From: Clostridiaceae bacterium
GTDB taxonomy: Bacteria > Bacillota > Clostridia > Lachnospirales > Lachnospiraceae
NCBI GenBank assembly: GCA_910575585.1
Contig: CAJTGF010000012.1
Coordinates: forward strand, 1-64,000
Direction of reading: 5' to 3'
DNA: 64,000 nt
Positions 53,452 to 61,722 of this stretch are shown here, piece by piece. The number at the start of each line of letters is the position of its first letter. The stretch's first letter is position 1. The position numbers were made by a program, and so were the translations under genes. The notes under the pieces were generated by a model that was not told the DNA's origin, did not search any database, and was given only the letters and a program-made list of their open reading frames with translations.

Positions 53452-54390
53452 CTAAAATATAATATTAATTCCATTCGGTTCCATTATCTTTTGAACCAGT
53501 TCCCTACTAGTCATTGATATCTTTTCATCAACTTTCAAATCAAATGCTGTCGTCCCCATTACAGCAATATTCCCAGATACCCCTTGAGAAATAAAATTTA
53601 TCATCTCCGCTTCAGATATCTCTACATGTTCCTGGAACATATGCTGTACCAACTTTGGTGTACTAAACACAATAATCCGGGCACCCCGATTATGCGGATT
53701 GGTTCTTCCCATCATGGAACCAATCTTTCCTACAGCACCTTTATCATCAGTCAGAACGCAGAGTTTTCCGTCTCCCACTCCAGGCAAATAGGATAAAATA
53801 TGTACACATATCGATATTAATTCTTCGCCCAGATTATCGTCATGTTCTTTATTTCCTCTCACTGCAGTAAAGAATCTTTGATATAAGTCAGAGGACTTTA
53901 AATTCTTTCCTTTCATTACTTCCGAAGTAAGTTTTCCGTCGGCATTCAAGGTTTCTTCTATGGTGCTTACCGGCGATTTAGCTGTTCTGACAGCCCACAT
54001 CAAATATTCATTTATTTTTTCATTCGTCGAAAAGCACTCCGAAAGGATGTCATATAGATACTCTTCATTAAATATCACAACATTGACTCCGGCACCACTC
54101 ATTTCTTTAAAGAATTCAATATACTCTTCTGTCAGCTTATGCTGATCCGACGCCAATTCCATCAAAATACCTCTTGAAATGAAAATTACGATTCCACGAT
54201 CCTTAAAATATTTTATCAAGATCCTCTTTTCTTTATCTGCCAGATTAGAATGTCTTTGAAATGAACAGGCATCATAAAAAAATACTCTTTCAGCAGAGAA
54301 AAAGATACTCTTTATTTCCTTAATCTCGATTTTAACGAATGCCTCTATCTCACAAAAATTGCCGGGAGTTTCAGTATATATTGTCGCCAT
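53452..54390 (-). CDS. PIN-like domain protein, third gene of an HTH/ImmA operon
   Basis: A 312-residue protein. The order of strands and acids fits a PIN-like nuclease: VFFYDACSF (D40), IVIFISRGILMELASD (E78), an acidic helix LGEELISICVHILSYL (E189, E190) and KLCVLTDDKGAVGKIG (D215, D216). A C-terminal 70-residue extension follows. If the fold is right it should be an RNase. The gene starts 3 bases after the ImmA-like gene. The family is not one I can name, and no direct homology search was possible. Confidence 0.65.
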   Translation of the reverse strand: MATIYTETPGNFCEIEAFVKIEIKEIKSIFFSAERVFFYDACSFQRHSNLADKEKRILIKYFKDRGIVIFISRGILMELASDQHKLTEEYIEFFKEMSGAGVNVVIFNEEYLYDILSECFSTNEKINEYLMWAVRTAKSPVSTIEETLNADGKLTSEVMKGKNLKSSDLYQRFFTAVRGNKEHDDNLGEELISICVHILSYLPGVGDGKLCVLTDDKGAVGKIGSMMGRTNPHNRGARIIVFSTPKLVQHMFQEHVEISEAEMINFISQGVSGNIAVMGTTAFDLKVDEKISMTSRELVQKIMEPNGINIIF

Positions 54391-54393
54391 ACC

Positions 54394-55197
54394 TTACTCC
54401 CCCTGTATCTTCGCATATAATTTACGCATATTGTGAAGAACTTTCTTCAGTGTACACTCATTAATATATTCGTCTTCAATATATATTCTTCCTAATCTCT
54501 CAACAATAGTCTCTATATGAGAATAGTCATCCCTATTGGAAGCATCCATGATACTTTCATCCAGCCATAAATCAGCCAATTTTTTTCTGATTTGAACTCT
54601 GTCAAAATTAAATAGCTGCTTGGGAAGTGCATTTCCGGAAATCAGTTCCAATTCAAGACACCGAATCAAAACTGCCATGTATGGTGCCTGATAGTATGAC
54701 ATCAATTGAATGATTATATCAACTTCATTTCCACACGATTCATCTTTAAATTTTGAATACATCCTTCTGAAACTAACCTCAGGCATTAACAATATTCCCG
54801 CAAACAGGTTTGCCGCATATTCTTCCTCATGTTCATAATAATGATCATTTGCAAATTCAACTTTTAAAACAAATTCGCTTTCTCCAAAAAAGACATGGTA
54901 TATTTCATGTGCTATGGCAAAATTCACATTTACTCTGGGCAATGATGTATTAACTACTACATACCCCAAGCCATCGCCTCGATAGCACAATGCTCCTATC
55001 TCATCATCTGCAAAGGGCATTTCAAAAACAAAATATCCCTTCTTCCGAAATGATGATCTAACAATCTGTAAAATGTTAAGAAGGCCGCTATCATATTCAA
55101 TTCCGGAAAATGCGCAGAATCGTTTTACCATGGAATATATTTCTTCATGATTCTTATCACTATATGCAATAACTTTTCGTAAGCGTTCTACATCCAT
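54394..55197 (-). CDS. ImmA/IrrE family metallo-endopeptidase
   Basis: A 267-residue protein. The zinc site is AIAHEIYHVFFGE (H97-E98-x2-H101) with the third ligand in EEEYAANLFAGILLMPE (about 124-140). ImmA/IrrE peptidases cleave a partner repressor, usually an HTH protein coded next door, and so switch on mobile-element or stress genes. Here the HTH gene is 3 bases upstream and the PIN-like gene 3 bases downstream. Confidence 0.88.
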   Translation of the reverse strand: MDVERLRKVIAYSDKNHEEIYSMVKRFCAFSGIEYDSGLLNILQIVRSSFRKKGYFVFEMPFADDEIGALCYRGDGLGYVVVNTSLPRVNVNFAIAHEIYHVFFGESEFVLKVEFANDHYYEHEEEYAANLFAGILLMPEVSFRRMYSKFKDESCGNEVDIIIQLMSYYQAPYMAVLIRCLELELISGNALPKQLFNFDRVQIRKKLADLWLDESIMDASNRDDYSHIETIVERLGRIYIEDEYINECTLKKVLHNMRKLYAKIQGE

Positions 55198-55200
55198 TCC

Positions 55201-55566
55201 TTATCCCCTTGCTACATTCTCAAATCGACTTTTTGCGCTTATTACTTCATCGATATTTTCCATAAGCTCCATTAACTGCTTTGCGATTTGTTCCTGCTTG
55301 CGGGATGGTTCTCCGGCATAAAACGCAATTTTATTTATCGCGAAATTTCCCAGTTGTGGGATGCTGACAGATTCCGCTAAAAAGAATTCCACACTTTTTC
55401 CCAGTCCGCGGGCAATTTTTTCCATATCTGTGCCACTTTCTTCTTGGGAACCAGTCAATAAGCGTGACATTTTATTTTTATCTATACCCGTGATCATGCT
55501 GAGATAGGTCTGCTTAATCTTCATTTCAGATAAGTACTTGTTAACATTGCTTATAAACTTTGTCAT
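55201..55566 (-). CDS. Xre-family HTH regulator
   Basis: A 121-residue protein with an N-terminal helix-turn-helix (IKQTYLSMITGIDKNKMSRL) and a short C-terminal coiled coil (EPSRKQEQIAKQLMELMENI). It is the probable repressor and cleavage target of the ImmA-like peptidase. ATG at 55566 follows AAAGGAG by 8 bases; the frame runs 10 codons further upstream. First gene of the three-gene operon. Confidence 0.86.
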   Translation of the reverse strand: MTKFISNVNKYLSEMKIKQTYLSMITGIDKNKMSRLLTGSQEESGTDMEKIARGLGKSVEFFLAESVSIPQLGNFAINKIAFYAGEPSRKQEQIAKQLMELMENIDEVISAKSRFENVARG

Positions 55567-56113
55567 GACACCTACTCCTTTCCTAATCCTTGTCAAGCGG
55601 ATATTTGCAATCCGCTCCGCTGCCTGCTCATAACCGAATAGCTGCTCTGCAGCTTGATTCGGTTAAATTATGGGATTTTATTTCCCTCAACTACTATTAT
55701 ACGCTTCCCATGACACGATGCAACCATTTTATCTCAAATTCTAATATTTTTCAACAACATTTATCTTGTTTCTATTTTGTTCAATTATACTTTTATTAAA
55801 ATACTCTCAAATTTTAATATATTTAATCAAAAACCACTATTAATTGATATCCACCAATCTCATTTCCCATTCCACGACTATACACGCACCATCCGCCGCT
55901 ATCCTTCCTAGAGCGACAGGCTTATCCCTATGGGGCAGCCAGTGCCATTAAGATAATAGTTTCTATGACAAAGAAAAAAACGCCTGTCATATACAAAACA
56001 AATAGGTGGACTTCTTTCTTGTTTTTAAAATCGGAATTTTAGGGCGCGATTTTTCGGAAAGTCTTCGGAAAACCCCCTAAAAACTTTTCGGAAAGCCGAA
56101 TTATGTAAACAAA
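55567..56113. other. AT-rich gene-free right end of the island
   Basis: About 550 bases without a gene. The first 200 hold the HTH operon promoter region. Near 56050-56100 the unit TTCGGAAA occurs three times (followed by GTC, ACC and GCC). AT-rich composition ends at the rpmF terminator, so the island boundary is probably here. No attachment-site duplication was identified by eye. Confidence 0.45.
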
Positions 56114-56141
56114 GGCTCCTGGAGAAAAACCCCAGAAGCCC
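56114..56141 (-). terminator. Terminator of the DUF177-rpmF operon
   Basis: GGCT-C-CTGG pairs with CCAG-A-AGCC around an A-rich loop, followed on the minus strand by TTTGTTTAC. It lies 43 bases after rpmF. Confidence 0.7.
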
Positions 56142-56183
56142 CATGTTTCCTAGCTTTTTTCAATTTTGCCAATTTTTCAAATC

Positions 56184-56366
56184 TTAATCTTCAACGCTGA
56201 CGATCTCTCTCTTATTATAGCTGCCGCAAGCCTTGCAGACTCTGTGCGGCATCATCAAAGCGCCGCACTTGCTGCACTTCACCAGATTCACAGGTCCCAT
56301 CTTCCAGTTGGCTCTGCGCTTATCTCTTCTTCCTTTTGAAGATTTATTCTTTGGACAGATAGACAT
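56184..56366 (-). CDS. rpmF: 50S ribosomal protein L32, zinc-binding type
   Basis: A 60-residue L32. The start MSICPKNKSSKGRRDKRRAN is typical and the zinc ribbon is complete (CSKCG and CKACG). The strain thus uses the C+ form. It follows the DUF177 gene by 3 bases, the conserved pairing. Confidence 0.97.
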   Translation of the reverse strand: MSICPKNKSSKGRRDKRRANWKMGPVNLVKCSKCGALMMPHRVCKACGSYNKREIVSVED

Positions 56367-56369
56367 GGT

Positions 56370-56897
56370 TCACACCTCCTTAAACTGTTTAAAAATATCC
56401 TGGATAACAGACATTCTCGGGTCCGGCACACTGCGGTCGCAGTCGCACGTCTCATGGTTGAGATTCGCCCCACATCTATTACAGATCCCTTTGCAATCTT
56501 CATCACACAGGACTTTCATAGGTAAGTTCAGCAACAGTTCGTCTCGAACCAGCTGGTCAACATCCAGATTATAACCTTGCAAATACGGCTGTTCGTCCAA
56601 ATCCTTGGCTCTGTCCTCCTCCGTCTGGCTCATATCCAGCACACGGTCTAAAGTCAGAGAAAAGGGAACTTTCACAAGTTCCAGGCATCGGCTGCACGGG
56701 ATCATCAGGGCAAACGCTGCGCTGCCCGACAATACCAGCATCCGGTCGCCGGTATTTACCACATGGAGCCTGACCGGCTTTACGTCTGTCAGACTGCACA
56801 CGCCCTCCGGAAGAGAAATCGTCTCCCCCTCAAGTGAAAGTGTGTAATCCTTCTCTTTCCCATCTCTGGTAAACAGCTCTGTCAAGTTGATAAGCAT
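56370..56897 (-). CDS. DUF177/YceD family protein
   Basis: A 175-residue protein of the YceD family, encoded almost universally before rpmF and linked to 23S rRNA accumulation. It has the cysteine cluster CDEDCKGICNRCGANLNHE (about 142-160) and the MIPCSRCLELVKVPFSLTLD segment (about 69-88). Expected to act in large-subunit assembly. Confidence 0.9.
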   Translation of the reverse strand: MLINLTELFTRDGKEKDYTLSLEGETISLPEGVCSLTDVKPVRLHVVNTGDRMLVLSGSAAFALMIPCSRCLELVKVPFSLTLDRVLDMSQTEEDRAKDLDEQPYLQGYNLDVDQLVRDELLLNLPMKVLCDEDCKGICNRCGANLNHETCDCDRSVPDPRMSVIQDIFKQFKEV

Positions 56898-56991
56898 ATT
56901 AATCTCCTAATACGCACCTTTGTCATTATACATAGGCAGAAAGTATTTGTCAACCGATTCTTTCTAAAACTTATCCTAAACTTTTCCAAAA

Positions 56992-57026
56992 TGGTTACGT
57001 TCACAGGTACCCTGTGAACGTAACCA
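56992..57026 (-). repeat. GGTTACGTTCACAG palindrome after ackA
   Basis: TGGTTACGTTCACAGG and its exact complement are separated by three bases, forming a 16-base-pair stem just after the ackA stop. Single half copies of CTGTGAACGTAACC lie at about 8742 and 30597. It may end ackA transcription, though there is only a short A-tract. Confidence 0.6.
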
Positions 57027-57042
57027 AAAATGTTGCCGTTTC

Positions 57043-58239
57043 CTATTTTACAAGAGCCAGGGTCTCCCTTGCAATGGCAAGTTCCTCGTTGGTGGGGATC
57101 AGCATCACTTTCACCTTGGAGTCCGGGGCGGAGATAACGGTCTTTTTGCCTCTCACGTCGTTGGCCGCGTCGTCGATCTTCACGCCCAGATAGCCCAGAT
57201 ACTCACAGATGGCTTTTCTCCCTGCCTTATCGTTCTCGCCTACGCCTGCGGTAAACGCGATGGCGTCCACGCCGTTCATGGCTGCGGTGTATGCTCCGAT
57301 GTATTTGGCCACCCGGTAGACAAATGCCTCCAGCGCCACCTCTGCCAGATGGTTGCCTTCCTTCTTGGCGTTCTCAATGTCGCGGAAGTCGCTGGACACT
57401 CCGCCGCTCATGCCCAGAACGCCGGATTTCTTGTTGAGGATGTTCAGAACCTCGTTTATATCCTTGCCCTCTTTGTTGCAGATAAACTGCGCCACAGCCG
57501 GGTCGATGTCGCCGCTTCTGGTACCCATAATAAGGCCCTCAAGAGGGGTAAGTCCCATACTGGTATCCACGCACTTGCCGCCGATAGAAGCGGACACGCT
57601 GGCGCCGTTGCCCAAATGGCACACGATCACCTTCGCGTTCTCGGGATCAAGGCCGCCGAACTTAATGGCCTCGCCGGACACGAACATATGGCTGGTCCCG
57701 TGGAAGCCGTATCTGCGGATGCTGTATTTCTCGTAGTACTCGTGGGGAATGGCATAGAGATATGCCTTCTCCGGCATCTTCATGCCAAATGCCGTATCCC
57801 ACACCGCCACATTGGGCTTGCCCGGCATGGCCTTCTCGCAGGCTTCGATGCCCATAAGGTTTGCCGGGTTGTGCAGCGGGCCAAGGTCAAAGCACTCGCG
57901 GATGACTTTCTTTACGTCCTCATTGACAACACAGGAATCGCTGTAAATGGTGCCGCCGTGAAGGACTCTGTGGCCGATGGCCGTGATCTCGTCCGTATTC
58001 TCGATAACGCCGTGATCTTTATCCTGCAGCGCTTCCATGACCATCTGGATGGCAACCGTGTGGTCAGGCATAGGGTTCTCCACCACATACTTGTCCTTGT
58101 CCGCAGGCTGATGGGTCAGCTTAGAGCCGTCGATGCCGATCCTCTCGCACAGCCCTTTTGCGATAACGCTTTCGTTGTCCATGTCAATAAGCTGATATTT
58201 CAGGGAGGAACTTCCGCAGTTAACTACTAAGATTTTCAT
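57043..58239 (-). CDS. ackA: Acetate kinase
   Basis: A 398-residue acetate kinase: start MKILVVNCGSSSLKYQLIDM, phosphate-binding GHRVLHGG (about 88-95), HLGNGASVSA (about 207-216) and MGTRSGDIDPA (about 240-250). It converts acetyl phosphate and ADP to acetate and ATP, the main ATP-yielding end reaction of acetogenic fermentation. It follows the pduL-like gene by 49 bases, so the pair provides acetyl-CoA to acetate conversion. Confidence 0.97.
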   Translation of the reverse strand: MKILVVNCGSSSLKYQLIDMDNESVIAKGLCERIGIDGSKLTHQPADKDKYVVENPMPDHTVAIQMVMEALQDKDHGVIENTDEITAIGHRVLHGGTIYSDSCVVNEDVKKVIRECFDLGPLHNPANLMGIEACEKAMPGKPNVAVWDTAFGMKMPEKAYLYAIPHEYYEKYSIRRYGFHGTSHMFVSGEAIKFGGLDPENAKVIVCHLGNGASVSASIGGKCVDTSMGLTPLEGLIMGTRSGDIDPAVAQFICNKEGKDINEVLNILNKKSGVLGMSGGVSSDFRDIENAKKEGNHLAEVALEAFVYRVAKYIGAYTAAMNGVDAIAFTAGVGENDKAGRKAICEYLGYLGVKIDDAANDVRGKKTVISAPDSKVKVMLIPTNEELAIARETLALVK

Positions 58240-58288
58240 GTCTCACATGTCTCCTTTATGGTTCTTATTCTTTTCCCCCAGGGGGCCT

Positions 58289-58858
58289 TTATTTAACGAT
58301 CTCGCCGTACACTTCCCTGCCGCAGCCGGCCGCGTTGGACTCGTCGGTGTCAATGTGCATAGCCAGGGCGTAAGTATCGCTGACGCGCACCACCACGTCG
58401 CCGAATACCAGGCTTCTTCCGTCGGTGTCGATCTTAACGGACACAACTTCCCCGTTCTCCACGCCTAAGTCCTTGGCATCCTGGGTGGTGGCGTGGATGT
58501 GGCGCTTCGCGGCGATAACGCCCTCGGTGATCTCGATCTCGCCCTGGGGTCCCACGATCTTGCAGGGAGCGCTGCCGGCAATATCCCCGGACTCGCGCAC
58601 AGGAGCCGTAACGCCGATGGAGCGGGCATCGGTCAGGGACAGCTCAACCTGGGTATCTTTTCTCACAGGCCCTAAAATGGAAACGCCCTTCAACTCCTTC
58701 TTTGGGCCGACGATGGTAACTCTCTCCTCGCAGGCATACTGCCCTGGCTGGGATAAATCTTTCTTTCTGGTCAGAACGTAGCCTTTGCCGAAAAGAGTCT
58801 CCAGGTGGTCCTGGGACAGATGTACGTGACGCGCGCTTGTCTCAACAATAAAATTCAT
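58289..58858 (-). CDS. pduL: PduL-type phosphate acyltransferase (phosphotransacetylase)
   Basis: A 189-residue PduL protein. Histidine pairs that hold zinc are seen in ETSARHVHLSQDHLE (about 5-19) and KRHIHAT (about 124-130). PduL replaces Pta in exchanging CoA for phosphate on acyl groups. There is no encapsulation peptide before ETSARHVHLS, so it is the free cytoplasmic type, coupled here to acetate kinase. I chose ATG at 58858, after AGAGGAGAG; the longer frame from 58894 is unlikely. Confidence 0.92.
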   Translation of the reverse strand: MNFIVETSARHVHLSQDHLETLFGKGYVLTRKKDLSQPGQYACEERVTIVGPKKELKGVSILGPVRKDTQVELSLTDARSIGVTAPVRESGDIAGSAPCKIVGPQGEIEITEGVIAAKRHIHATTQDAKDLGVENGEVVSVKIDTDGRSLVFGDVVVRVSDTYALAMHIDTDESNAAGCGREVYGEIVK

Positions 58859-59173
58859 GATTGCTTCTCTCCTCTTCCACTGTAATGAATTCAACAGGTC
58901 TGCTTTGATCCTATCCTATATTTTAGGGGTTTCGCCATGTTTTTTCAAGCCCTGGGCAGGAAATAATTTGCATTTTTTACAAAACAATGATTTTTTTACA
59001 AGGTTGTGGTAAACTATAGGGATAATCCGGACCGGTCCATGCATTTACCGCGCCGGCCAAACGAAGTCAACCTGACAGCAGCGATCCGTCCAAGACGGTC
59101 AACTCATGCCCCGCCGAAGGCCCGGCAGTTTATGGCCCCCTGGACTGTCATGAATCACCCAAAGGAGTCCTTT
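58859..59173. other. Divergent promoter region of pduL-ackA and tmcAL
   Basis: 315 bases without a gene. The pduL-side half is AT-rich (58915-59000), the tmcAL-side half GC-rich with a long in-frame extension of tmcAL that lacks coding character. No clear promoter pair with 17-base spacing was found by eye. Confidence 0.35.
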
Positions 59174-60490
59174 ATGCCGCAGCATCTCTTAGAACCCCCC
59201 TGGCCTGTGGCCGGGATCATAGCAGAATACAACCCCTTTCACAACGGCCACGGCTATCTGATCCAGGAAGCCAAACGGCTGTCCAATGCCCCCTACTGCG
59301 TTGTGGCCATGAGCGGCGACTTCGTCCAGCGGGGCGAACCTGCCGTCTTTGACAAATATGCCAGAACCTACATGGCCCTGGCAGCGGGAGCGGATCTGGT
59401 GGTGGAGCTGCCTCCGGCCTTTGCCCTGGCAAGCGCCGAGGATTTCGCGTCCTGCGGCATTTCCCTTCTGGACAGTCTGGGCGTTGTCAGCCACGTGTGT
59501 TTCGGCAGCGAATGCGGCAGCCTTTCCCCGCTTATGGACCTGGCCCGCATCCTTGCCCGGGAGCCGGAATCCTTTCAGGCGGCCCTAAGGCACGAGACGG
59601 CCTTAGGCCAGTCCTATCCCAAGGCAAGGCAGACGGCCTTATCCCGCTACCTTTCCTCCTGCCAAAAACAGGAAGACACATCCGCCCTTTTGGCCTTGCC
59701 CAACAACATCCTGGCCGTGGAGTATTTAAAGGCTCTGATCCGCGCCCACAGCCCCATGACCCCTGTGACCATTCCCAGAAAAGGGGCCGGGTATCATGAC
59801 GAAACCCCGGGCTTTGGATTTAGCTCCGCCACGGCCATACGCAAGATTATCTTTGACCGATACAAAGAACATGCCCCAGTCCCCGGCCAATCCGCCCTCC
59901 TGTCACGCGGCGGGCTTACAGAAGCTTTAAAAGATCAGATCCCCCCCTGCTGCCTGGAAGCGGCCGCTGCCGCCGTTCCCCTAAACGCCAATGATTTCTC
60001 CCTCCTTCTCTCCTACCGCCTTCTTGAGCATTTTGGCGATCCACAGGAGCTTTGCCGGTTTGCCGACGTGTCCCCGGACCTGGCCCGACGCATAAACAGA
60101 CAGACCTATTCCTTTTCTTCCTTTGACCAGCGCGCCGCCGCCTTAAAGACACGGCAGTATACCTACACCCGCATCAGCCGCTGCCTCATGCATATCCTGC
60201 TCCATATGACCCGTGAGGACATAGATGCCAGAAAGCGCATGGGATATGTAACCTCCATCCGCATATTGGGGTTTCGCAAAAACGCTTCGCCGCTTCTCGG
60301 AGCAGTAAAACGGGGGGCCAGACTGCCTCTTGTCACCAAGACAGCCGACGCCCCCCGCATCCTTTCCTCCCATGCCTTAAGCCAGTTCCAACAAGATCTG
60401 TTCTGCTCCCATGTCTACCAGGCCGCAGCGGAGCAAAAATGCGGCCTGCGGCCTAAAAATGAATACACCCGCTCCGTGATCATTGTCTGA
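59174..60490 (+). CDS. tmcAL: tRNA(Met) cytidine acetate ligase TmcAL
   Basis: A 438-residue nucleotidyltransferase-like protein (formerly YlbM/DUF795). The ATP-binding motif is IIAEYNPFHNGHGYLI (H-x-G-H type, about 13-28), followed by SGDFVQRGEPAVFDKY (about 50-65). TmcAL makes acetyl-AMP from acetate and ATP and acetylates C34 of elongator tRNA-Met. It is divergent from ackA-pduL, enzymes that produce acetate. ATG at 59174 with AAAGGAG is far better than the frame opening at 59006. Confidence 0.9.
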   Translation: MPQHLLEPPWPVAGIIAEYNPFHNGHGYLIQEAKRLSNAPYCVVAMSGDFVQRGEPAVFDKYARTYMALAAGADLVVELPPAFALASAEDFASCGISLLDSLGVVSHVCFGSECGSLSPLMDLARILAREPESFQAALRHETALGQSYPKARQTALSRYLSSCQKQEDTSALLALPNNILAVEYLKALIRAHSPMTPVTIPRKGAGYHDETPGFGFSSATAIRKIIFDRYKEHAPVPGQSALLSRGGLTEALKDQIPPCCLEAAAAAVPLNANDFSLLLSYRLLEHFGDPQELCRFADVSPDLARRINRQTYSFSSFDQRAAALKTRQYTYTRISRCLMHILLHMTREDIDARKRMGYVTSIRILGFRKNASPLLGAVKRGARLPLVTKTADAPRILSSHALSQFQQDLFCSHVYQAAAEQKCGLRPKNEYTRSVIIV

Positions 60491-60496
60491 CGATTT

Positions 60497-61615
60497 TCAG
60501 GTCTTTTCAAAAGCCGCGCCCTCCTCCAGCAGGCAGGCCCCCGCTTTTTTGGCCAAGATCTTCACGTTCCCCAAAAGCCGTTGATCCTTGGGCGCTAAGG
60601 CCAGGGCTTTGGCGGCTTCCTCCAGCGCCTGCCCGGGCCGTCCCGTGCTGTAAAACGCCATTGCCCGCAGATCGTGGGGAAGGCTGCCCCACGCCGAAGC
60701 CTCGCAGATATAGCTGACAGGCCGGTTGGTTATGGCAAGGGCGCATTCGGTAAAATACAGCACGCCTTCCCACTGCTTTTCTTCATAAAGCGCATGGGCC
60801 AGGTCCGTGTAAGGCTCCCGTAAATAGGGCGCCTGGACAATGGCTTTCAGATACCAGTCCCTGGCCTTTTTCCTCTCCCCCTTCATCAGATACGATCTGG
60901 CAATGTAGCGCATGGACGCCGCCCTCTCGTCCGCCCAACGGGCCGACGGCATGGCCAGATGCCTTTCAAGGGTCCGGATGCAGTCGTCCCACCGGCCCTT
61001 GTACATATATTCACGTCCAAGATAGTGCATATTCCGGTCATCCTCCGGCTCCTCCTCCACAGACAGCTCCAAAAGGGGCAGATACTGGCCCCGGGATTTT
61101 AAAGGATCGGGAAAATGGTTCAGCTGGACGCCATCGGCCGTTACCATGACGCCCGGATGCCCCTCTCCCGTCCACCTAAGCACCTCATGGACCGGATGGA
61201 CCCACTGATATCCGTGGCGCCTGTGGGCTTTTTCGATCCAGAACACCACCCCTTCCCTGCCCTGTTCCGTAAAGCTCCAGGTATACCGGTATCTGGCCTG
61301 GCCTGCCCCGTCTGTCCACGCTTCCTCCAGGCATTTTCTCCACCCCGGCTCAAACACCTCGTCCAGATCCGTGCAGACGCAGACATCCGCGTCCTCCGGC
61401 ACCAGTTCCAGGGAGCGGTTGCGGGCTTTGTCAAACCGCCACGGCACAATGGCCTCCGTCACCACCTTTACGCCCTTCTCCCGAAGCCGCCTGGCCGTGT
61501 CGTCTTCTGAGCCTGTATCCAGCACCACGATCTCATCCGCCTCCGACATGGAACTGACCCACCGCTCCACAAACCGGGCCTCATTTTTGCAAATCCCATA
61601 TACAACAATTTTCAT
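60497..61615 (-). CDS. Family 2 glycosyltransferase with TPR-like C terminus
   Basis: A 372-residue GT-A fold transferase. The N terminus has IVVYGICKNEARFVERWVSS, the DTGSEDDTARR nucleotide-sugar segment, VPWRFDKARNRSLELVPEDA, and the metal-binding D-x-D-like CTDLDEVFEPGW. The C-terminal half (RSYLMKGERKKARDWYLKAI) reads as tetratricopeptide repeats. It lies 107 bases downstream of the collagen-like gene on the same strand, and may glycosylate its threonine-rich repeats, as occurs for exosporium collagen-like proteins; this link is inference. Confidence 0.88.
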   Translation of the reverse strand: MKIVVYGICKNEARFVERWVSSMSEADEIVVLDTGSEDDTARRLREKGVKVVTEAIVPWRFDKARNRSLELVPEDADVCVCTDLDEVFEPGWRKCLEEAWTDGAGQARYRYTWSFTEQGREGVVFWIEKAHRRHGYQWVHPVHEVLRWTGEGHPGVMVTADGVQLNHFPDPLKSRGQYLPLLELSVEEEPEDDRNMHYLGREYMYKGRWDDCIRTLERHLAMPSARWADERAASMRYIARSYLMKGERKKARDWYLKAIVQAPYLREPYTDLAHALYEEKQWEGVLYFTECALAITNRPVSYICEASAWGSLPHDLRAMAFYSTGRPGQALEEAAKALALAPKDQRLLGNVKILAKKAGACLLEEGAAFEKT

Positions 61616-61722
61616 AAAGCTTGCCTCCGTCAGGTCTGATCATTTTTCTATGGGGCTGTAAGGGAAAGGGCGATGTCCCCCACCGCCCTCTCTGTTTTCG
61701 GGAGCTTGACAGCCCCTTTCTC

